NCBI GenBank assembly: GCA_026545765.1
Contig: CM048840.1
Span: forward strand, 29,392,765 to 29,456,764
Source of the DNA: Plantago major
Taxonomy: Eukaryota > Streptophyta > Magnoliopsida > Lamiales > Plantaginaceae
Reading direction: 5' to 3'
Length of the DNA stretch: 64,000 bases
Below are positions 35,978-48,057 of this stretch, in pieces (position 1 is the first letter of the stretch; each line of letters starts with the position of its first letter). A program made the translations under genes and the position numbers. A model generated the notes under the pieces. The model made no database searches. It was not told the origin of the DNA and worked only from the letters and a program-made list of their open reading frames with translations.

Positions 35978-37567
35978 TGTTAGGAAAATCTGTTTAGATT
36001 TTGATCAGCAACCTAATGACTTATCTTAGCTCAAAAAGGTGGTTAGTACTCTTGGTTCACTTGAACACTGTAAAAGAGGAAAATAACTAAGTATGATAGT
36101 CTAGCAAATCTTGTATAGGATGTTAGGTCTCTGAATGTAATTTTTGTTTTCTAAAAAAGACCAACAAGAAGGCATCCAGCAGGAGAAGTTCAAATTTAAA
36201 ATGAAGTTTTAAAGACTGCACAAGATTGCTGAAGACAAAGGTTATCAGATACCGATGTCCAGATATCTTGAAGAAACAAGTGTTTCAATAAACAAGTGTT
36301 GCAATAGATATCTGAGAATACAAGGTTTCTGAACGAGGAAAAGTGCCCACAGATATCTACACTCAGATACCTTGGATAAAGATTATGTTTCCGGGAAACA
36401 ATATATTTTTAACAAGTGATATCTGGAGTTGTGATAGTCTCTGGAAAAGGACGTGCAAAGCTTCAGAAAGCATACATAGTTCCGTTGGAACTACAGGACA
36501 AAGTATAGTACAGTGCATTAAATGCGCGGACATAAATGTCTGAACAAAAACGGTAGTCTCTGAAGAAGAAGAAGACAAACGTGCAACAGTACTATAATCA
36601 GATATCAATAGTTTGAATTTGAAGCCTAACGGATACTATTCAAACGGTACTCAAATTCATCTATAAATATCAACACTTAGAATGCTTGAGAACACACACA
36701 CAGAACTTACACCAAGAACACTGAATACTCACACAAGCTCTCGCAAGCATACTACTTACCTTCAAGCTTTCTGTTGCGACCAAAGCTCTTGATTCTAAGT
36801 AGCACAAAAGTTCTAAGTGTCCTGATCCTTAACAAGCATTGTTATTTGTGAAGGAGTTGAATTAAGATTTCATATATGAGATTCATTCTCTTGAACACTT
36901 ATCATAGACTTGGGTCAGTAAAGAACAAGATACCATACATTGAAAAGTGTATTAAGTATACTTGATTCATAAGAGCTATCTGCATAACTGAACAAGTTAT
37001 TAAAGAAGCTCACCTGACAAACTACCTTAACCAACACCTTAATCGGCGTGGAGTACAGGAAGTACTAAGTTTGGGAAACTAAGGAATAACTCCAAGGTTA
37101 CTGAGCATAGGAAGTACTTAGTTTGGGAAACTAAGGAATAGCTCAAAAGGTTTCTGAGTACAGGAAGTACTTGGCTGAGAAAGTCGGGGAATAACTCAGG
37201 GGGGAACACTTAGTTGGGAACCTAGTGTATTTAGGAATCGAGAGAAGATACTTGTAAGGTTACCTCAATTATCTGTTTTAGTGGATTCTAGGTATGAGAA
37301 AGGCTGAAGTGGATTAGTTGAAGGATTACGCCACCTTCAGATACCACTATAAAGACTTGTGTTATTTACTTTCTGCAATTTATTACTTGCTAAGTATTTA
37401 CACATATCTTGCTGAGCACGTGCACTTATCACAAAAAGTCTTCCGCTCTCTGAAAATAAGTATCAGATATCTGAGAAATTGTGATTATCGACAAAAGTTT
37501 GAAAAAGACTATTCACTCCCCCCCCCCCCCCCTCTAGTCTTTTACTTTGCCGTTATCTGGACCAACA
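35978..37567 (+). repeat. Copia 1 3' LTR
   Basis: About 1590 bp, starting TGTTAGGAAAATC and ending GGACCAACA. It differs from the 5' LTR at about 2% of positions by eye. TATAAATAT is at 36662-36670. The C run near the end is 15 long (37518-37532) against 11 in the 5' LTR. Confidence 0.9.
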
Positions 37568-39460
37568 ATCTCCAAATAATGAGTCCCTACTTCCGCACAA
37601 AGGAAAAGTTGAATCCGAACCGGATAACTCTGGTATGGCAAGGCAGCTCAACAGCCCTCTCAGACGATCCGCATCTTCCACCACAACCACTTTCTGGTTC
37701 GTACCCTCGGGCACCACAAGAAAATGGTAAATGGTGGAAGGAGCATGCAGCCCAAGGATTCGACTCTCCATGCCAACAAGTCTTCCATAATCCCTGGGAA
37801 CTGCGAGCTAGTCCACTCCCCCGGGGCTCAAGTTGTTGATACACACTACAGCCCCGGAGAGAGAAGACTAGCACGCTAATCCGAGGACTATGTCCGAAAC
37901 TTATATAATGCAAGGAGCAAGCATCCCGAAAAATTAACTCTCCGAAGTAACAGGTGTGCAATTCCTAGAACCAAAGAAGCTAGCTTCCCTGGGTGAAATT
38001 TTAATGCACGCCATGTTCAAGAAAGAAGGCTAACCCGGCGATCCAGGGAGTACTAGGGATAGTGAATGATGGAAGGACGACCGAAGTCACAAGTGTTTAG
38101 GAATCCTCGGAACCAGCGAGCTAATACGCTTCCCCGAGGCTGAAGTTGTCGATACACATCACAGCCCCGCAGAAAGAAGAATAGCACGGCGATTCGAGGA
38201 GGGTTCCTTCCGAGAAGCCGAAATCCGTTACCTTCCACATAGTCTGACTCAAATGCATCTTCGGACGACCGAAGAACCCACCGAGACGAATCAAATGGGA
38301 ACGGCGGAATCAACCTACTCGTTCAGATGTTCGAACCAAAGGATCCGAATCATCCACCATGAAAGAGATGGAATGACTGGCAAAAAATCGTACAATCTAG
38401 AGGTATATATAGAAGTGAAAGACCAATAATAACTCGCCACGTGGCCCGTAACCGCCGGTGATGGGCTTGGGCTTGGACTTGGGCCTAACAAATTGGGCCA
38501 CTATTGGGCCAACTCGGCAGCCCTTCACATTCCCCGCCTTATTGAGTGAATTATTTCCAACAGTAGCCCGATCGGATCTGTCAATCCGAGCCGGTCACGC
38601 AAACGTCCATGGTAACTATGATCCGCACCAGGTCGACACTTTTTTACCTTCCCAACTTTTTTACAAGTTGGCAAGCTTCAGAATGCTACATCGAAGTCCC
38701 TATGACACTTGTGGGATTTTAACATCCGAACTAGTTCTGCTTTTGATAAGCCCCTCCCATCGATACGATTGGCATATTAACAGGACCCGGACAAGAGCTT
38801 TACCCGTCCGAAGCTATATGGTCAATTGATTCGATAAGGGTTGCCTTATGTCGGAAGCATTTGGCCTCGTTGACTCGGATCCTCCAGCCGACGTCCGGAC
38901 CAACGACACGCTTAAGCTACTGGCTTATTGTATAACCTAAGCTTGCAAGGAAACGCACTCGTCCGAATCAAAGATTTTGAGACATTACTACAATCCAATC
39001 GGATCCGGTGAACTCGGAGGACTCCTGCTGGTCCCTAAATATGACACTAGTCATTCAGTTATGAACTACTCCTACTGGTCAGAAGTTCCCACCCTTCGAA
39101 CACATTCCCCAATCGATTGAGGCTTTGGTTCGGGAGGAAACGATGTATATCCGAACCGGATACGAGGATGGGTGGATAACCAGTTGGATAAGCATGGAAT
39201 ATATCATTTTGACAACCTGGATTAATTGTTTGACATCCAAGGCAACATTACTTCCGGATCTAGCATAATCGGAATAGCAGAAACGAAGCAACATCGGACT
39301 AAGAATCAAGAGAATGGAAAAACGAGAAGAGACAACGAGCACATTGATATTACAAATCAATTCTCCGAAACAGAACAAGATTATCCGAATGATTAGTACA
39401 TTCAAACAACAAAAACAAATCAATTGTCTTGCGGTCCGAAGACCAGCATTACAAATTCTC
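37568..39460. repeat. Tat B 3' UTR, second piece, with degenerate tandem repeats
   Basis: No gene is supported. A block around AGCCCCGGAGAGAGAAG (37850-37887) recurs at 38163-38200, with a weaker relative at 38019-38050. Tat A has one related copy at about 4205-4265. The stretch 38300-39450 is CGGA/TCCGA-rich but shows no clear structure to me. Confidence 0.5.
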
Positions 39461-40391
39461 CGGGGCATACCCCGTCTTCACCTCCCTTGATGACCGGACG
39501 AGCCAGCTTGCGCACCAGAGGGACCTGCTGTCTCTTTTTCAGGGGACTCTTGTGGATTTAACATCATTCTCTCTTGGGCCTCCTGGGCCAACCTTCTTTC
39601 CCTTCAGACTTTTACTTCCTTCAGGAAACCAGGACACTGCTCCATCAGGTCCAGATCAGAAGGGAAACCCTTGACAGGACAAGGCAGAGTCAGCCAGTCC
39701 CGGTTATGCTCCTCATGGTCTTCCAACGGGACGAAAACACTAGACATCAACACCCGTGGCACAAAGGAGGGAAGGTACGGACCACCATGATTGTACTTCT
39801 TGTCCTCGGTCTCGTCGCAGACAAGCTCTACAAACTCACTTTTGAGCAAGTCCTCATCTGAGACACCTTCCGGAGCAAAGTCCGAGCCATCTGCCTCTGT
39901 GAAAGCAGTAATGCCTTCATCCTCCAAGTCAAGGTCGCTCGGGATCTGTCCCCTGTGCCGAAGCTGCCCAATAGCCAAATCAAAGCCATCCTGCCGAGCC
40001 TCGTCATACTTAGACTCGAGCATGAACTTGCAAGCGTCCGACCCCAAGATGTCTTGGACATCTTGCGTCCGGACCTTCAACATCTCCTTAAGCATCATAT
40101 CCTTGAAATTCCGAGAGACGTTGACATACTCATCCACACCCTCCTGATGAGCTTTGAGGTCCTTTTCCAGCGACAGGATAGCACTCTTCAGCTTTGCAGC
40201 CTCCGCTTCGGATTCCTTCTTCGCCGGGAGGGCCTTCTTCAGCCCCTCAGACAAGGAACTCACCTTGGACGTTTCCACTGCCCGAGCAGCCTCAGCCTTG
40301 GCTAGATCCTCTTCCATCGTGGCCCTCTGACCCGCCACCATGGAACATGCCCAAATAGCGGCTGTAAGCTACGATACATGACAAAACGAAG
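39461..40391 (-). pseudogene. Tat B antisense gene, C-terminal part
   Basis: On the minus strand this piece matches the C-terminal part of the Tat A antisense protein: KYDEARQDGFD, YNHGGPYLPSFVPRVLMSSV and LDLMEQCPGFLKEV are shared. It ends near the conserved CGGGG hairpin (39461-39474). Copia 2 separates it from the N-terminal part at 57175-59236. It is a fossil by virtue of that insertion. Confidence 0.65.
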
Positions 40392-41825
40392 TGTTGGTCC
40401 AGATAACGGCAAAGTAAAAGACTAGAGGGGGGGGGTGAATAGTCTTTTAAAACTTTTGTCGATAAACACAGTTTCTCAGAAACCTGGGGGTTTTTTATAC
40501 TTAAATTCAGAGCGCGGAAGACTTTAAGATAGGTAAGTGTAGAAACAATAAGTATGTGTGTGTGTGTGTGCTTTGCTGAAATGTAAATACAGAAAGGTAA
40601 ATAACACAGCAAGTATAGTGGTGTCTGGAGGTGGCGTAATCCTCCAACTAATCCACTTCGGTCTTTCTGAGACCTAGAATTCACTAGAACAGATAATTGA
40701 GTTCACCTTACAATAATCCTATTCTAAGATTCCTAAACAAATGGTTCCCAACCAAATGTTCCCCCTAAGTTATTCCCCAGCTCCTAGAGCTAAGTACTTC
40801 CTCTACTCAGATAACCTTGGAGTTATTCCCTGATTTCCCAAATCAAGTACTTCCTCTACTCCACGCCTTGATGGTGTTGGTTATAAGGTTTTGTCAGAGA
40901 GGCTTCTCGTATAACTTTTCAGTTATGTTTTCAGAGAGCCTAATAGAACAAGACTACTTAATACACTTGTTCAGTGGATGGCAGTCTGCTCTTTACTGAC
41001 CCAAGTAATTGGTGTCCGTACTGGAGAATGAGCTTCAGAAAGGGTATCTGATAGTTCAACTCTTTCACGAATAACAATCTCTTGTTAAGGTTCAGGACAA
41101 CTTAGAACTACTAGTGATTCTTCAAGCAACAGAAAGCTTTCAGAAAAGGTAGTAGAGTGCTTGAGAGAATACTTTGCTTGATGGTAAGTTTGCAAGATAG
41201 AGCGTTCTAAGTTATTTTCTTCAAGCATCTAAGTGTGTGATATATATAGATAAATTTGAGAGGCGTTTGAATTGTATCCGTTGTGTTCTCTATCAAATTA
41301 TATCCGTTTATATGTTGAACTATGTACTCAGAAGTCACTATCTCTTGTTTCAGAGAGGACTTGCTTTTTGCAGCATTTATGTCGATGCATTTAATGCATA
41401 GTACTGTTCATTGTCCTTTAGTCTCAACGGATACATGAGCCTTTCTGATGGCATGCATGCTCCATACTCATGATGTCATATGTCCAGAATTGTATTTCCA
41501 AAAGTAAGTTAAATATACTTAAGAAATGATTAAGGACATAGTCTTTCTGAGTTAGACTAAACATTTGTGTCTTCATAAACCTTGTGCAATCTTCAGTCTT
41601 CTAATCTTCAGAAAAGCTCCATTGCTAGGATTGATCTTCATGGTCTTCTTGAAATAAAAATTACACTCAGAGACCTATAATCCTAATACAAGATTTACTA
41701 GACTAATCATACTCAGTGATTTCCTCTTTTACAATGTTCAAGTGAACCAAGAGTACTTAATCACCTTTCTGGCTAAGATAAGAACATGTGATGAGTGATC
41801 AAAATACTAACAGATATTCCTAACA
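40392..41825 (-). repeat. Copia 2 3' LTR
   Basis: About 1434 bp. In element sense it starts TGTTAGGAATATC and ends GGACCAACA, the same ends as Copia 1. It contains a TG run (about 40551-40571), a G9 tract (40427-40435) between AGTCTTTT-type arms, and a TATATATA at 41241-41248 on the minus strand. Confidence 0.9.
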
Positions 41826-42257
41826 AATTTCACCCTTTTTGATCAGTCATCCATGACTATCTTTTAAGTCCTATTACAAAATTGTAATCCTGGAAGAGAA
41901 AACAATCCACCACTTAATCATTTCAAATGATATTCAATTGTAGTTGAATTAAGTGCAGAAAGTAAACATCAACCAAATCACAAGAAGTGATCTTTGCTGA
42001 TAAGTTGTCATCTATTAAAAATGTATCTGAGAGTATGATCTTTAGATAGGTACAGTTTACAGAAAGAGATGCAACTTTTACATATAGAGAATTTTAGAAA
42101 CAATCAGCAAGATTACAAAAGTAATAAAACATACTAAGTAAATTAGAACAAAGGAGAGTCCAAGCTCCAAGAGAGTATTCTAATGTTACTAGTCTTCAAG
42201 TCTTCAGAGACGCAACTTGGGTTTAGATACCTCAAGTTCTTCAGCACCCTTTCTGGA

Positions 42258-45200
42258 TCAATTGACATGATCATCCACTTTTCTGCATTCTTGGACATAG
42301 TCATAAAGAATCCTTCTGACAGAGAGCTCTGTCTTTCTGGATAAGTCACATATTTCATGGTAACTCTTGCCAAGTTTGTGATTCTTCCGCAAAAAGTGTT
42401 TGACCCAGAAGTACTTTCCCCAGACCCAGGCATGGTCTACTTGCAGCTGAGATAGGTTGAAATACTTGTATATTTCTTCCAGATAGTGTATATCATCTAG
42501 GTATTCATCCAATGTCATATAGAATGACTCATAGGTTGAAACACCTAGTTTGTTCTTCCTGCTAAAGCTACCATTCAGTTTTCTTACCTTGTGTACATCA
42601 TCAGGTTTTGGGTAAGGACAGGCAAAGGAAAGATCCATCTTTCTGGCTTCATTCCTCTTTTCTACTTCAAAGTTTAGCCAGGCATGAAGGTGCTCAGGTT
42701 TTAGCAATTCTAGCTTGCCTTCTCTCCATTTCAGGATCTGGTTGAGGATGGGAGTTAGAAACTTATCATTGACAAGTAGATGTCGTAGTTCCAGAATCCA
42801 ATACCCTCTCTTGTTCAGAATGCACCTATATGAAGATTCTTCATTACTAGTCTTCATATACTCAATGTGGGCATCAGTTGGCCTTTCTTGATGTGTTTTA
42901 TTGTTTACTCTGCTAAACTGGAAATCCCTTCTTGCTTTTCTGTTTGGTGGCCTTCTGTCAGGAGATCCTCTAACTCTTTCTTTCTGCCTTGGGGCTGTGC
43001 TGGTGGATGTTCCTTGTAATGACTTGGTATTTCCAGAAGGGGTTCTGGCTGCTAAAGGTCTTGCTGCCAGAGGAGGTTGTGAAGTAGTTGCTTGTCTCCT
43101 TTTGTTGTGAAGTGGATGTTCATCTGTGTCAGATTCATCCTCATCATCATTGAAGTCCAACATTGGAGATTTGCAGCTTTCTTGACCTCTTACTTCTCCT
43201 TCTTCCTTTTCTTCTTCTTCAGAAGTCTTCTTCTCTTCTTCCTTTCCTGACTAATTCTTGAAGTTCTTTCTTCAGCTCGTTGTTCTGCCTAACCAGTTCC
43301 TGCTCCTTTCTGTTGAGCTCTTCAAGTGGCCTTAGCATGGCGTTGGCTTGCAGGACAGCATGGCTGGCTTCATTCAATGTTGCATTAGCATTGTTACAAT
43401 CCTTATCCCTGACCAACCCTAGGTCTTTCTGAGAGAGAGCTATGCTGGTTGCTCTGTTGAGTAAAGCAGCAGCCAATGGCTTCATCTCTTCTGGGACGGA
43501 TTTTAGCACTTCTGTGTCTTGGGCAACTAATGTCTTTCTGAGCTCTAAAAAGACACTGTTCCTGGCACGGTGCTCTTCACTTCTTGAACTACTTGGTGCA
43601 GAGAATATATGAGGAGCAAGTAGGGCTCTTTTGTGCTGAGTGACAAGTCTCTCATCTTCTGCTTCAGTAATCAAGTTGTGGGTTTCAGCATCACTATCAT
43701 AATCCTTTTCTTGGATTGTTTGCAGATTGACAATCTTCTTCTACTTTCCATCAAGTGTGCTGGCCTTCTGAGAAGATATAGAAGGTCTTTCTGATGCAGT
43801 CTCAGCATCATGCTCTTCATCATCATTGTCATCCATGGCATCTATCTCAGCAGCTGTGACAACAATGGCATTTTTCAAATTTCTTTGCTCATCTTGGAGG
43901 GCCAATTCCTTAGCATTAGCTTCTTGATTTTGGCTTCCTTTTCATCAACAAGAGCTTGAGTCTCAATGTTGATTCTCTTATCTTCTTCCAATACCTTTCT
44001 GAGTTGTTCAATCCTAAACTCAGCAGCTGAAATTTCTTCTATGGAATTATTGTGTTCAGCTTGTTGGGTATCTTGATGAGACTTGGGAGGTGATGATGAT
44101 GGAGCTTTCTGAGCAATTGAGGGAGTAGCCTTTTCTCCACTTTCTTTGCTAGCTTTCTGAATCCCGCCTTGTCCAGGTTGGGGATCATCATTCTGATCAT
44201 CATCATCATCCTTTTTCTTTGCTTCTTGGTTTGGATGCTCAGAAGGAGGTTCTTGATAGTAATTTTCGTCCATCTCCTCGTCATCTTCTGAAACCAGGTT
44301 GATCACATTTGGGAATGTAATCATCCTCCCATTAACTTCTTGTTCAGCAGGATAGGTAGTGAGCTTGCTGGGCAAGGCAGGATGGGTAACCATCTGCTCT
44401 TGGGTTTGAGCATCCGCAGACTTGAAATCTGCTAAAAGTCTTTGTGCTACTTCATGAATGAAGTCTTCATGCATCAGAGTGGCAAAAGAGTAGGACTCTG
44501 TTGGGAACAATGCATGGATATAATCTTCCAGATTGAAGGCAATTGCTCTCTTTTCTGGGACGTCAATTACTCTGGCTAATTCAGAAAGATCAGCCTTTCT
44601 GAATTTCTGCCATTGTCTGAAGCACTTGAGATGTTTCTTTAAAGTGTGCTTCTGGAAAGCCTTGAGTAAATCAACTGGCACTAGACTTTGAGCCTGAAAG
44701 AAGGTGTTCAAGTTAGTTTTGTTCAAACCACTTGAGTTAGTATCTGTGTGCAAAAGTAAGCTTTCTGAGCATACCTGTGTAGAAACACTAGGCTCATCAT
44801 CCTGTACTTCTGCTTGCTTGGGCACAGAGGCCTCAGATACCTTGTTGTGAGGAGAAGTTTTATCCTCATCAACCTTTCTTTCTGCTTGAAACTGAGAATT
44901 AAAATCAAATATGTTTAGAAACTATTAACTAAAAAGATAGGTGGAAAAGTGCTTTCTAAGACTTCACTTACTTCCAAGTGAGGAAGCTCAGTAGCATGTT
45001 TCTCAGAAACCTTGGGGGTTTCTGGCACCTTTTCTGCAGATACTGCTTGTTCAGCAGTTTTAGTTTCTTTTGGAGGAGATAACACCATGGTTTCTTCATC
45101 CAATTGTCCTTCTGACTGAGCCTGTAAGAACAAACATAAAAGATTTAGTAGTGGTTTTTCCTGAGCATTCTTGAAGAAGATTATTACTGATTACTTACCT

Positions 45201-47091
45201 TCTCAGCAGAAGGCTCAGTAAACACTTCCTCATAAAGATTTTCAGCCTCTGGAATCTCTAGGTTTTGGGGTGTTGGTTCCACACCACTACTTCCTCAGTT
45301 GGAGCCTGTGGGACAGGCTCTTCTTGATGTTCTGAGGTTGGAGAAACCTCTTCTTGATTCAAGGGAGTGGACAGGTTTTCTTCCCCCTGAAAGTGTGTCT
45401 CCAAGTTGGCCTGTAACAAATACAGCTTATGAGTAACAAGTTAACATAAAATTATGTTGACATGTTAGATACAAACTATCTTTGTTACCTGAATAGAGTC
45501 AGGCTGATCATTAATCTCTTGGACTTGTGGTGATTCCACAGTCTCTCTGTGCTCATTATTGTTCTCCTCTGCAGTATCATTCTGAGTCTCCATCTCAGTT
45601 TGATCCCTTTCTGAGAGTTGAGCTCTCTCAGAAGGTTGAGGAACCTGTTCAAGAACAGGGTTTTCTTCAGCAATATTAAGTGCTGGCATTGTGAATGTGG
45701 AAGCAATGGCAACATCTTCCATTATTCTATCTTCCTCACCCAGGCCTTCTTCTTCCTGCTGGGCAGAGGGGCTCTTGTCTTTCTGAAGAACTGAGCTTGA
45801 TGCTCCTCCATGGATCTCAGACTTGAATCTTTTGAGTACTTGTGCAAGTACTTCATCATCCTCAGAATCACTATTCTGTGTTGGTGCTGACCCATCTATG
45901 ATATTTCTATCATCTCTGGAGAGTTCTGGAGCATTCTGGTTCGGGACTCTTGGGGAATTCTGGAATTGCCTTTCTGGGCGTCCAACATCTTCTGAGACCT
46001 TGTCTCCAGAAGGTTGTGCCTCTTGTATGATTAGGGGCTTGGAGGCTCTTTTATTATGAGTCCTGTTTCTCTTGGCAACTGGAGGTTTAGCTTGAGCTTG
46101 CTCAGAGACCTCCTCACCTTGCATGCTTTTCTTCTTCTTCTCGAAAGTGCGTTCTCGGTGAGAAGTTTCTCCTTTTCTTCAAAAGCGTGTCTGAAAAGGG
46201 AGTTGGTGACTGGGATTTCTTGCCTCTCTCTCTGAGTGATTCCCATTGTTTCCAGAATGTAACAAATTCTGAGACCAAAGTGCATATTGGCCTTTGTCTC
46301 AGCAAGGCCATTGATGATTTTGGGCTCAAATTCCTCAATATGTCCAAGAAATTTGTTGAAGGCGTACTTCCCCCAATTGAAATGGGTTTCCTGCCCTTCA
46401 TTCTTCTTGTTCAGAAGATGCATCATCATCCATCTCTCCATGCTTATCTGGTCTACTCCACCTTTGTTGCCATCAAAGCAACGTACCAGAATAAGAGCTA
46501 AAGTACTCCAATGTTTCTGGAGATGACTAGTTCTGATGGCCTTCAGAACAAAGTCTCCTGGCAACCTTTTGCATTTTCTAACTGGATTGCTTCAAATAGC
46601 TCCTTGACGCCTTGAAACATGGAAGCGTCCTTGATGTTGATGTCTTCAAATGTTCCTCGATTTTTCAATCGGAATATCTTGCAGAAAGTCTTGCAGTCTA
46701 GAACAATTTCTTGTCATTGGACTTCAGTCTGCATGTATTTTTCTTCTTCATCATTCAAAACTTTTGTGAAGATTTTGGAGTTGTTATAGAACTCCAGTAC
46801 ATCCAGTGTGGATAGTCCACTGGGTGCAGCAGATAGAAGCTTGTAGATATGGGAATTCTTCAGCATCCCCAATATTAGTTTCCTTTCTGGTTTTGAATGT
46901 ATAACTGCTGGTACATATCTCTTTACTAGAAAAGCTCCCCAATTCATTTTGTGGTTAGGGTTCCAGTCCGATGGTGTAAACTTTCCCAGAAGGCATTTAT
47001 TCAACACCTTAAGTTCCTTTCCTCCTTGCCTTTCAGCAGGAGCAGATGCTATGGCCTTAGGGTTCTTGGTGGTCATCTTTTTGGGTGCCAT
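42258..47091 (-). pseudogene. Copia 2 extra 3' gene, function unknown
   Basis: On the minus strand it starts MAPKKMTTKN at 47091. It shares with Copia 1 the blocks LDVLEFYNNSKI, RWMMMHLL (Copia 1 RWMMMFLL), an acidic middle, FNLEDYIHALFPTE, a Glu/Lys-rich coiled-coil-like part, and a C-terminal part with GYWILELRHLLVNDKF and VDHAWVWGKYFWVKHF. The intron-like repeat block is at about 44690-45490. Conservation of the whole layout between two clearly different copies argues that it was a real gene of this family. No enzyme motif, signal peptide or clear membrane segment is visible. It is a fossil with several breaks. Confidence 0.6.
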
Positions 47092-48057
47092 CTCTTATAT
47101 AGAGTTTTGAGTGAGTGTTTTTCAGATGAATTTCGCACAGTTAATCGAGATTAGTCTGTCTTTTCAGAAGACTAAGCACAAGAAGTTGAGTTTTGCAGAG
47201 GGGTTTTGCAGAAATCTTGAGAGATTTTGCTGTTTTGATGCAAGTTTGAAATTTCGGAATTGGTAAAAGTGTTTGTCTTTTGCCCAAATCCTATATATAT
47301 ATCAAACAAAATGTTCATAGATACAACATACATATAGCTGAATATGAATGCGTGTCTTTGCATCTGCATAGGCGTGGTACGTCCTTTGTACTTCATTAAA
47401 TGCGTAGTGGGCCATGTCTGCATTTCTCAACAGACATTACTTGCTTTGTTTTAATCTCAACCGTTGAGATCAAACATTTATTCATCAAGGGCTTATATTG
47501 AATATCTTGTAATGATATCAATCAACAAATGGTAATGTGCCGACTTGATGGATTTTTAATATGCTACATTCATTGTGTCACTTAGTAAAGAGTAGGAACA
47601 CTTAATCGTTTGAGCTTATCATTCTGAGTGTCAAGTCCTTATCTATATATTGTTTATCATGAAAATGGTAAAAATACAAGACATTGCACATGTTTGACTT
47701 TTAGAACTTATACCTTTTGGGCTTTGTGTGTCCATTTCTCTTTATGACTAAATAGCTTTCTGAATTCAAGTGTCAGAAGCTTCAGTTGTTTGAATATATT
47801 TGACCCACTCTCAGTAAGTAAGTTCTAGTCTTATTTACTTATTAAGTGTGTACCAACCTTGCCTTTTCTCGGATACCTGCTCCGAAATGTTTTGCCTTTC
47901 TGAGTGTTGTTACTCAGAAACCTATGCATCACTTCTTATCAACTTGGCTTTCTGAGAACCTGTTCTCAGAGGCCTACTCACTTATTCAGACTTTAGAGAT
48001 TCAGGACAATTTTTCAGTCCTTAGGCAACTCCATTAATCCAAGATTGTGTCTCAAAG
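47092..48057. other. Copia 2 spacer between pol and extra gene
   Basis: About 1 kb of AT-rich non-coding sequence; the minisatellite seen in the same place in Copia 1 is absent. It probably holds the leader of the extra gene, including a TATATATATA at about 47292-47301. Confidence 0.5.

Larger units (their letters stand above)
15358..37567 (+). mobile_element. Copia 1: Ty1/copia SIRE/Maximus-like retrotransposon with extra 3' gene
   Basis: Two long LTRs (15358-16954 and 35978-37567) flank gag, protease, integrase, reverse transcriptase, RNase H and a large extra 3' gene. The primer site TGGTATCAGAGC (16957-16968) is complementary to initiator tRNA-Met. The polypurine tract TGGGGGAAATTT precedes the 3' LTR. 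Without its two passengers (foldback element 18416-21298 and hAT 27582-31115) it would be about 15.8 kb, large for copia and in the Sirevirus size range. The order PR-INT-RT-RH and the motif [12 protein letters not shown] fit the SIRE/Maximus lineage. LTRs differ by roughly 2% by eye. The element is broken, with several breaks as well as the insertions. Confidence 0.9.
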
